In this document: in pieces, positions 55,879 through 64,000 of the stretch
Layout: each line of letters opens with the position of its first letter
Numbering within the stretch: position 1 is the first letter of the stretch
Assembly (NCBI GenBank): GCA_002803225.1
Contig: NXFV01001782.1
Span: forward strand, 1-64,000
From: Gamarada debralockiae
Lineage: Eukaryota; Ascomycota; Leotiomycetes; Helotiales; Hyphodiscaceae
Direction of reading: 5' to 3'
Length of the DNA stretch: 64,000 bases
The notes under the pieces: generated by a model
Seen by the model: only the letters and a program-made list of their open reading frames with translations
Told to the model about the DNA's origin: nothing
The model's database searches: none
Program-made: the position numbers and the translations under genes

Positions 55879-58540
55879 CTATGACAAGGAAATGTCTCTT
55901 TGGAGAATACAATACGACGAGGCGCCATTAGGCTTCCACAACTGTCTAACATTTCCACCGTTACAAAGGGAAACGCGATTTTGGCTAGACACTATTTTTC
56001 GAAAACTCATCTCAGTCGAACACTGGGATCTGATGTCATGGTCATTCTGGTACTTTATCGCTTCTCCATCCATCATTCCATGAACGTAGCACTCGCCAAC
56101 GAATTCGTAGAAATAGCGTTCCGGGTCATCTCCTCTCCGAGGACGGTTCGTTGTACCCAGTGGCATAGCTTCAAACGCATCCTTCCAACTTTGACGAGGG
56201 GTTGGATTCTGCTTTTAGATTTCGGTTGAGGCTTAGATGATTCCGCTTTGTGTAACGTGGGAGAAGACATCCCCCAAACGGCTTCTGGGGTATCTATTTC
56301 CGCAGTGGCTTGATGCATGATCTCTTCCATCACGATCTTGCCACTGGGACTTGACGGTACCTCCTGGTCTGGACTGTGGACCATTGGCTCCATCGACCCG
56401 GCGTTGCTTTGCTGAGGTAGCCTCTGTCTCCGAGCTCGTTGCTGCTTCTGAATCTATACGGCTGCCTTCTGAAACTCTTCTTCCTCATCTTGCTGCTCTT
56501 GATCCAAGTGCTTTTCAGTCTAGGTCGTAGAATAACAGGAAAGCTGCAGCCATACAAAATGCAGACCAAGTCATCTGGAGGGACGTCCCACGGAGCTATG
56601 CCGAGATAGCCGGACTCTGTTCGAATTAGACACCGACTCCAAATGACTGACTGGACTCTTCCAAAGAATTCTGAGATAACAAGATGTTTTGTCATCCATC
56701 ACCTTGGTGGTGTTGAGCGGGCCAGGGGTCTTGTTCTTGGAGACTGCTTCCTTAAATGCTCGTGGATAATATATTGGGGCATCCTGTCTATTGCGTCCAC
56801 GATCAGCAACCAAAGTGCGCGAGAGCTCTTCAGGCAGATCATTATTTCTATCCTCCCAACCACCCATCAGGAATATGCCAGATTGAGAATTAGCTTCAAC
56901 TTCAGCTACTATATCGACAACGAAACCCTGTACAAACATACTGTAGTAGTCCTTGCATTTTTTTTGAACCACAATGCCGTAAAGTCCACTTCTTTGGCGC
57001 CCGCTGCGCTGTAATTCCGCTGAATTAGATTGGGAAGACCAACCAGTGAGTCGGCATTTGTACGGCTCATCATCAGCTGCAAATTCGGAGAGGTATAGTC
57101 ATGCATGGTATAAGGAGCCTTGCCAATGTTGGGATCCACAACGGCATGGTTACCACCTGGACATCTGTGTTTCCAACATCAGTCAGCCGACTTGGTGGCG
57201 GTCTCAAACTTGTTGCTTCCGCAGCTATCAGCAAAGGTGCCCGCGGTCGGCGTATGATATCCAAAGCTCGTGATCTATCCGACTATCTCATCGAATGCAT
57301 CATGAAAATTTTGCAGACCTCAACGAATGACCGCTGGTAATCCACCTAGTAGTGTATCGCGATAGAGGGGTATGCAGCCCAAGCATTCTCTCCCACCTCG
57401 CTGGGACCCACAAACGTATTGTACTGTCCATGACTGACGGCTACTAGCTTGGCATCTTTTGCAATGGCCAAAAGAGAATATATGCTATCTCGCGGTTTTG
57501 AAACTTTAACACAGACAGAGAATAGACAAGGCATTCAAGACTAATCTGGGAATAGCTCTCATCATCCTTGGTACGCGGGGAAAGATTGCTAGGTGCATCG
57601 TCAAGAATGCTGGCTCCTAGTGCAAAGATATATTCAAACCATGCATGTTCTTGGTAGAACGTTGGATCCCTTCCCATGGCCGTTGACAGTCTGTGTGCTT
57701 CAGCACCAGCTTCCACCAGAAGTGATACTGCATCCGCAATAGCTCTCTAGGAAATAGAACTCTGTCCGCAGTATATTATGCCTTTCTTGAGCCAGGCCAA
57801 TCCCTTGGACCACCCATTGAGTGAAAACCATGACCGATTCATGAGATTGAATTCCACTTTGTGCCTGCATCCGGTGCATGAGACAGCGAACCAAAATTCT
57901 CAAGGATCAAAATGTCGTTTTGGATGAAGTCCAAAGCCATCTGGCTATCACCACTCTCCGGCCCCAGCCACACGCAGACCCGGCATGCCTTCCTATAAAT
58001 TCTCGATACCCTTGGAACCTGCTGGCTCTTCTCACCTATTTGCTTCTGGTTATGCAAATCGCATCAACCCACAGCATTCTGGGAGCTTAGACTCCCACGA
58101 GAAAAAAAGTATTGGCTTCTGCTTCGGGTTCGAATGTTCTCATCCCGAGAGTCCCGATCCCATGCCCAGGATACCGCTTCGTACTCGACGTCCGACTTCT
58201 CAAGGTTCACTTCGAGCAGCTCGCAAACTACCTCGATGGTACAATGCTGGAGATTCAACAGGCGGGTAGAAGTCGGCGTTTGTAGAGCTGTGTACTCATA
58301 TTCGCATGAATCTTCTGTTTCTGGTATCGATCTTATGACTGGATCCATCGCAAAGGATTGATTGTATATTGGAAAGGATTGATTGTATATTGGAAAGAAC
58401 AGTACTCTGCGTATTTCAATTAGGTGTTGTTGCCTGTCACGGAATTCGTGATCGCTAGCGACGAGTTTCGGAAGGCTCTGGGAATGGCAGTGCAGGAGCC
58501 AATGATACGAACTATGTAATACATCTCCATCACCCGCCAA
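55879..58540 (-). pseudogene. HET-domain (heterokaryon incompatibility) protein, multiply frameshifted
   Basis: Minus-strand fragments in alternating frames follow the order of a HET protein: SDVEYEAVSWAWD (HET block 1), NQKQIGEKSQQVPRVSRIYR and KACRVCVWLGPESGDS (block 2), SWFSLNGWSKGLAWLKKGII (block 3), then LSTAMGRDPTFYQEHAWFEY, a SIYSLLAIAKDAK reading, and finally RYFYEFVGECYVHGMMDGEA at the C-terminus. These pieces need at least six frame changes and several stop codons removed, and no intron pattern does so. Intact members are about 700-850 residues, which fits the 2.6-kb span. HET proteins trigger cell death after fusion of incompatible strains (family knowledge). This copy cannot work as read. 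A 21-bp tandem duplication lies near its start. Confidence 0.82.
58352..58393 (-). repeat. 21-bp tandem duplication
   Basis: Two exact adjacent copies of a 21-base unit (plus strand AAAGGATTGATTGTATATTG plus G). On the minus strand it encodes a repeated FPIYNQS in the N-terminal part of the HET pseudogene, so it keeps frame. Confidence 0.85.
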
Positions 58541-58798
58541 TCAGACTTACAGGGTCTCTACGCCCTCTTCTTTAGATATAGCACTTGCCGAATAATCGAT
58601 CCAAGAGATTAAACTGTCATTGTTGTCGCTTTGACGCGAAGACGATTTGATAGAGTTTGGCCTTGACCATGATATTCCGAAACTATACTGGTTTCACTGC
58701 GGTATGCCCATTGTCATTTATTATCCCAGGTTCAACTCCACATCAATTGCGTTTTTGATTCATTATCACATATCCATCGTCCCATCAATCTGTCTATC

Positions 58799-60470
58799 CT
58801 ACGATTTCACACTGCCTTCCTGCTTGCAGAGCGCAGCAACCTTACTTGCCAAATCGTCCGCCTCGCTTCTCGTCGCCGCCTCCGCATAAACTCTCAAAGC
58901 ATCTTCTGTGCCCGAGGCTCTGGCGAACGATCTGCCATCTTTAAACTTGGCGACCAAAGCATCAATTTGAGCCTGGACTCCTTGAGGCTCCACCAGCTTT
59001 CGCTCGGCGTCGGTCGTCTTGAACATATTTCGATCAGCGACCTCAACACGAACCAATCTGTTGGGGAGGTCGATATATGTAAGATCCCACTCCTTCGGTG
59101 TCCAGGATTTATGAGCGAGTATCGTCTCCACCAGGAGCATATCGGAGAGTGCGTCGCCGACGGTCTGGTTAATGAGATCTGTAAGTGCGCGGAGTGTCGA
59201 GAGGGCGGAGGCTTGGGCTGGAGATTCGGGTTCCTTGGTGTGGAAGGCCTTCAGTGCCTGTTGAGAGAAGACTACAGTGCCGTGGCCGTTTGCCTCAAAG
59301 TAGACACCGACATCGAACTTTGTGGCCGCATGATGCAGCCACTTAACTCCAGTGGGCGTGCACACCACTGGCAATCCCAATGTCTTCTCCACATATTTGG
59401 TTGATGCACCGTTTGCGTACGCGGTTTGAACGACGCCGATCTTCAGTTCTTGTGCCAGCCCCGCTTCTCGAGCCAGGTCGCCAATGAATGATGCTGCCAA
59501 TGTGGCAATCCTATCTCCATCTAACAAGCGGAAGCCGTGTTCGGGATCGTTGAAGTAATAGATGAGACGGTCTGCGTCACCATCCAAGGAGCAGCAGCGC
59601 TCGTTGTTACCAGCTTTGGAGGATGGAGGGGCTCGTTGCTTCGTCTTGACAAAATCTGCTCCGCACTGTAGAAGTTAGTATCTGGCAAATGAAAGCGAAG
59701 CTGTAACGTACCTCGTGATTAAGGACTTCTGCCTTCAGAATATCATCATTGATGATCTTGATGTCCACACCACCCTCGGAGCCCTTTGGCAAGTATTTCA
59801 GAAGCTCGGCCAATTTAGGACCTCCAACACCATTTGCACAATCAACAGTGACTGGTCCAACGGTCTTCTTCCCCTTCATAGCTCTCACGAACGCCTCTCC
59901 CAGCTTCTCATAGTATCCCTTCTCACTGACCTCCCCATAGCTTTGCGGTGTGCCTTCAGTATTCGTGCATCTCGTCAAATAATGCAATTGCGGGGTTGTA
60001 AGCAATTTGTAGTCGGTGTACTCCGTGCCAGTAGCTTCCAGCGCATCAACCAATGCAGTCACCAACTTCGGTCCACTAGGTCTTGTATCCCGCCCAAAGA
60101 TGACTCTTGCAGGTGTCTCCTCATTGATCTTCAACTCCTTCTCCAGCTTTCGATATACCGCAACGACCGACTCGTCTGGAGCATTGGCAAGCTCGGTGGA
60201 ATATACCTCCCAAGTCTGCTCGAGCATTTCACCCATGGGGTCAACGAGCTTCACACCATTGTCTTCGGGTGGGTTGTGCGAGGCTGTAATCATAACACCG
60301 ATTGTTTGGCCACCGAGTTTACGCGAGCGGAGAGCAGCAATCAATCCAACGCGGAAGACGACGCTGTCGAGGAGGTTCGCCTTCATTCGGAAGCCCGCCG
60401 TGCCATATTGGAATGTTCGGTCGGCGGGTTTGGGGTGTTTGGAGGAGGCGGAAAGGATTGCGGCATCCAT
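58799..60470 (-). CDS. PCM1: phosphoacetylglucosamine mutase
   Basis: Exons 60470-59712 and 59665-58799 (46-bp intron) give 541 residues, the expected length. The catalytic serine loop is GVMITASHNPPEDNG (Ser64). The Mg-binding loop is SLDGDADRL (about 279-287), the sugar-binding loop contains YFEANGHGT, and the phosphate-binding RASGTEDALRVYAEA lies near the C-terminus. FQYGTAGFR near the start is also typical. The enzyme converts GlcNAc-6-phosphate to GlcNAc-1-phosphate for UDP-GlcNAc synthesis, which feeds chitin, N-glycans and GPI anchors. ATG 60470 is chosen because family similarity begins there; in-frame residues upstream are not conserved. Divergent from MUS81. Intact. Confidence 0.95.
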
Positions 60471-60892
60471 GGTTGCAATTGAGGAGGGGTTTGCGGGCAG
60501 CTTGGTTATGGTAGAGAAGGTGCAATAGAGGGCCAGTTGAAGTAGAAGTACCTCTATAGCTGAGGGGGTGGGTTGTTGGACGTAAATGAGGCGCAATTTG
60601 TCGCCCTGGATTTTCTATTTCGAGAGCTTTCTGTCAGCTTCAGAGCGGTGTGAAATGAGGGGCAGCAGCGGTAAAATCGCGCTCACCCCTGCCACGTCGA
60701 TCACTGACTAGCCTCACGTGTTTTCGTGGATCGTCGCGTCAACAACTTCGCCGACAACAACTATTGAGCTGAATTCAGCAGTTGCTTCATATTTTGCTTA
60801 ACGACGACATTACAACCGCAGAAACAAAACCCTTTATGGCATAGACCATCATACTGTCTCAATTGCTGCATCACCACATCGCTCATACCACA
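60471..60892. promoter_or_regulatory. divergent promoter, PCM1/MUS81
   Basis: 422 bp between divergent starts, so it must carry both promoters. No specific binding motif is claimed. Confidence 0.5.
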
Positions 60893-62647
60893 ATGGCTGA
60901 ATGCGCGAACCCTCTCTTTCTAGGATGGGTTAAAGAATGGCTCGACAAGGCACGAGAACAGAACTCAAAAGGCGCGTCGGTATACAAAAAGGCCTACGAC
61001 TCTCTCAAATCCTGCCCGCTATCCTTCGATCATCCGTCAGAAGCCCAACAACTCCACGGATTTGGTCCGAAACTCTGCGATAGATTGACCGCGAAGTTGA
61101 AGGAGTACTGCGAAAGAGAAGGAGAACCCATGCCCCAAATGCCTCATCGAAAGAGGAAGAAGGCTGCAACGAAGGACGACGACAGCGACAATGATGATGA
61201 TGAGCCTTCGCCTCCGAAAAAGGCTCGAAAACAGAAAGCCTACATTCCTGGGCTAAGAACAGGACCGTACGCCTTGGTGTTAGCAATGGCGACCTTAGAT
61301 GAGAATTCATCGAGCGGGTTGACGAAATCGGAATTAATCGAGCTGGCACAACCATATTGCGACTCCTCATTTACTGCCCCCAGCCAAGCGAACAAGTTTT
61401 ACACGGCATGGAATTCAATGAAGACGTTAGAGACCAAGGACTTGGTGTATATCAAAGGAAGGCCGACGAAGAAATATGGGTTGACGGATGAGGGATGGGA
61501 GGTTGCGAAGCGTATCAAGAAAACGCTCGATCCGAGCCAAGGGAGGCTGGATGATTGTGCAGGTGTGAGTCCTAAACGAAAGGGCAAAGAGAAGAATAAC
61601 GGGTTCATGGATCTCAGCCCTTCCCCTCCACCATCAAGACCTCGCCCTTCTGAATCTCCTACGAAGACTACAGTTCCAGATCTCATCCCTCAAGGCACTT
61701 CGTCCGCTCTGCCGGCATTCACACCCATCGCTCTGCCACCTGGCACATTCACGATAGAGCTCGTTCTGGACGTACGCGAAGTCCGAGCAAAGTCAGATCG
61801 AGACTACGTGCAGAACGAGCTGGAGAAGAAGGGTGTGAAACCTATTATGCGAGCGCTCGAACTCGGCGACATCCTCTGGGTGGCTAAGCTACACAACGCT
61901 CAGTTACTTCCTTCGCTCGGGTTAGAAGGCGACGAAGTACTTCTCGACTGGATCGTCGAACGAAAGCGTCTCGATGATTTAGTTGGCTCTATCAAGGACG
62001 GACGGTTCCACGAGCAGAAATTTCGACTTCGAAAAAGCGGTGTGAAGAACGTGGTTTATATCGTCGAAGAATTCAATATGAACGACGATCACTTCAAAAA
62101 GTACCAAGAGGCAGTAGAGAGTGCAATTGCAAGCACACAGGTCGTGAGCGGATTCTTCGTCAAGAAGACCCAGAAGATGGATGACACAATTCGCTACCTC
62201 ACACGAATGACGATGATGCTCAAGGAACGATACGAAAACAGGCACCTTCAAGTCATCCCAACCAAGGTCATCACCAGCAAGAACCACCTCCCACTTCTCG
62301 ATCATCTTCGCAAAAAGGAACCAGGAACGGATTACCACATTACATACGGTGCATTTGCTTCGTTAGCTTCGAAATCAGAGAGTTTAACGCTGCGAGATGT
62401 ATATCTTAAGATGTTGATGTGCACGAGGGGCGTTACGGGTGAGAAAGCACTCGAGATCCAGCGCAGATGGAAGACGCCAATTGAATTTCTGGAGGCATAT
62501 GAGAAATGTGGAAGCGGAGAGCAGGGTCGGAAGAGGAAATTGGAGCTTGTGTCTGGAGAAATGGGGAATCTGGTGGGCAGGAAGAAGATCGCAAAGGCTA
62601 CAAGTGTGAAGATCGCGGAGGTCTGGGGAGATGAAGAGTATGCATAG
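60893..62647 (+). CDS. MUS81: MUS81 structure-specific endonuclease subunit
   Basis: One exon, 584 residues from ATG 60893. The N-terminus has the helix-hairpin-helix/BTAD-like start (NPLFLGWVKEWLDKAREQNS, ...LHGFGPKLCDRL). An acidic/basic linker and a winged-helix segment (TKKYGLTDEGWEVAKRI) follow. The ERCC4 nuclease domain starts ELVLDVREVRAKSDRDYV and contains GDEVLLDWIVERKRLDDL with ERK at 356-358, the GDxnERKx3D active site. RDVYLKMLMCTRGVTGEKAL is the C-terminal HhH. With EME1 it cuts branched DNA at stalled forks and recombination intermediates in the nucleus. An in-frame ATG at 60863 exists, but MAECANPLF is the conserved start. Intact. Confidence 0.96.
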   Translation: MAECANPLFLGWVKEWLDKAREQNSKGASVYKKAYDSLKSCPLSFDHPSEAQQLHGFGPKLCDRLTAKLKEYCEREGEPMPQMPHRKRKKAATKDDDSDNDDDEPSPPKKARKQKAYIPGLRTGPYALVLAMATLDENSSSGLTKSELIELAQPYCDSSFTAPSQANKFYTAWNSMKTLETKDLVYIKGRPTKKYGLTDEGWEVAKRIKKTLDPSQGRLDDCAGVSPKRKGKEKNNGFMDLSPSPPPSRPRPSESPTKTTVPDLIPQGTSSALPAFTPIALPPGTFTIELVLDVREVRAKSDRDYVQNELEKKGVKPIMRALELGDILWVAKLHNAQLLPSLGLEGDEVLLDWIVERKRLDDLVGSIKDGRFHEQKFRLRKSGVKNVVYIVEEFNMNDDHFKKYQEAVESAIASTQVVSGFFVKKTQKMDDTIRYLTRMTMMLKERYENRHLQVIPTKVITSKNHLPLLDHLRKKEPGTDYHITYGAFASLASKSESLTLRDVYLKMLMCTRGVTGEKALEIQRRWKTPIEFLEAYEKCGSGEQGRKRKLELVSGEMGNLVGRKKIAKATSVKIAEVWGDEEYA

Positions 62648-62864
62648 TTATACTGCTGCTCCGAATGCGCTGTTAGAGGGTACACAAAATCGTCCCTGCG
62701 AGGGGAATGGAGTCGAGAGAATTCAAGGAATATTTTGTACTTGTGTTTTCCCTAATAGTAATGTCCACAGGGGTCGTTCATATTGCATTACATCTTCAGA
62801 GTTCCTCAACCTTAGAGGATACGCCATGCAACACTGTGCACCCAGCCCTTCAATGTCTGCTAGG

Positions 62865-64000
62865 ATGGGAAAGCTGTGCGACGTGTGCAGGAATCTCTTC
62901 CTAGGTAAAAGCCCTATGGAATCGTCTACATTCTAATTCATTCACCATCAGGACATCTTTGCTTTAAGACAGACTGTTAAAAGAGGGTGTCCGGTGTGCA
63001 CAAAGCTGTGGAATGCATAAGCAGAAATAGAGCCTGAGTATGACGAGAACTCGGGAGCGGATGAGATGCTCTATAAGAAGCGCACAAAGCCCTACCCGAT
63101 CACATACGCTGCAGGTTCGAGTATGGTGGAGACTTTCACAGAAAAGAATTTGGTTTGTGTTCCGAAAGCCCGGACAGAGAACGAACATGGACAGTGCGAT
63201 TATTCCAGGGTGGAGACTCTTAGCTTCGTCTTCTACCTAGATGAACTTAGTAACTAAGCCTCTCGTCGAATTGAAGTCTTTTTGCGGATCGACTCATAGC
63301 AGCATCTCAACACCCTGGGACTAATTTATGCCAAAGGGAAATACTGGCTCACCGCCAACGATAGATCTCTACTCTCGGTGGATTAAATTTTGGATCAAAA
63401 ACCATCCCTCCTGTAACTTCGGCACAAGACCCGAAAGGCAACTACCAACGCGTCTGATAAGTACTGGGACGCCTGGATCGGTCCCAGTGCATCTATGTCA
63501 CACCAAGAATATCCCAACCTATACACAGTATCTCACTCTGAGTCATTGTTGGGGTGGTCATCTCGAAGCAACTCTTACCACAAAGAATCTCAATGACCTG
63601 CTTGCAGAAATCAAGTTATCAAGCTGCCTCAAACATTCCAAGACGCCATCTTCTTTACGAGAGCCACTGGAATAGGATATCTATGGATCAACTCAATGTG
63701 CATTATGCAAGATTCGGAAAGACTGGCGCCACGAATGTGTATTGATGGCTACCACCTATTCGAACGCATGGTGTAATATAGCTGCCGATGGTGCCACTAA
63801 TAGTCTCACAGGCTGCTTTTTCGATCAGGACCCCGGAAGAGTGCGACCACTTACTCTCGATATATCATGGAAATCTTTGCTCAACAACGTCAAATCTGAA
63901 ATATCTCGTTTTCGTGAAAATACCAAATTTTCAAAGTTGAATCCTCCATCAAAGCCTCCATTTCCTCGTGGCCCATATAGTTTTGTGAATCATAATCCCT
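62865..64000 (+). pseudogene. second HET-domain gene, broken and cut by window end
   Basis: From ATG 62865 the reading begins MGKLCDVCRNLFLGK, then, after a shift, continues DIFALRQTVKRGCPVCTKLW. These Cys pairs are typical of the N-terminus of leotiomycete-style HET proteins. TAA at 63018-63020 interrupts between NA and AEIEPEYDEN, and another TAA lies at 63255-63257. The HET block 1 YLTLSHCWGGHLEATLTT follows in another frame (63328-63675), then block 2 DAIFFTRATGIGYLWINSMC in a third, and ATTYSNAWCNIAADGA in the previous one. The frame is still open at position 64000. At least two nonsense codons and three shifts make it a pseudogene; the rest lies outside the window. Confidence 0.78.

Noticed and set aside
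1..64000. CRISPR arrays, rRNA genes, telomere repeats
   Set aside because: None seen; the only tandem repeats are the short ones listed.

Overview
The window is nuclear DNA of a filamentous ascomycete (Pezizomycotina). It shows short introns of 42-124 bp with GT/GC...AG ends and CTRAC-like branch sites, Zn2Cys6 and bZIP regulators, HET-domain genes, a Ty-free but DNA-transposon-bearing landscape, and GH5/GH18 secreted enzymes. A placement in Leotiomycetes is only my impression from the protein families.

Two kinds of gene are interleaved. Conserved genes are intact and splice cleanly: SSF1 and RRP3 (divergent, ribosome biogenesis, 10.0-13.1 kb), a family III CoA-transferase (13.4-14.9 kb), a PHD-finger protein (15.5-17.1 kb), a GFA-domain protein (21.2-21.8 kb), a CaCA cation exchanger (22.4-23.5 kb), a secreted GH5 mannanase-type enzyme (26.7-28.2 kb), riboflavin synthase with a GC-AG intron (29.0-29.7 kb), an acetate/ammonia (Ato/YaaH) transporter (30.1-31.1 kb), a secreted FAD oxidoreductase (53.8-55.3 kb), and the divergent pair PCM1/MUS81 (58.8-62.6 kb). 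Accessory genes are mostly broken by frameshifts and CAA/CAG-to-stop changes: a Zn2Cys6/zinc-finger protein (8.3-10.0 kb), a chloroperoxidase-like enzyme (18.6-19.7 kb), a sugar transporter (23.9-25.8 kb), a transcription factor without its DNA-binding end (31.9-33.5 kb), a GH18 chitinase cut off at its 5' end by a dispersed repeat (40.9-44.2 kb), a bZIP factor (50.6-51.6 kb), a drug-type MFS transporter (52.4-53.7 kb) and two HET-domain genes (55.9-58.5 kb and 62.9 kb to the window end).

Mobile DNA is concentrated but small: a 211-bp inverted-repeat MITE (0.7-0.9 kb), a 258-bp hAT-like MITE with 8-bp target duplication (20.7-21.0 kb), a frameshifted DDE transposase (46.1-47.1 kb), and a complete-ended 1.3-kb Tc1/mariner element whose transposase is peppered with stops (48.4-49.7 kb). 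The stops and G-to-A replacements look like repeat-induced point mutation. The 40-53 kb stretch, with both transposases, a dispersed repeat and five broken genes, is the decayed core of the window.

The most unusual intact-looking locus is a 5.3-kb gene at 35.0-40.3 kb for a long helical-repeat protein ending in a CHAT caspase-like protease domain with His and Cys in place. It is transcribed away from a fungal-specific 308-residue protein of unknown function. A Pol III-like, tRNA-like unit with a long putative intron lies at 5.6-5.8 kb.
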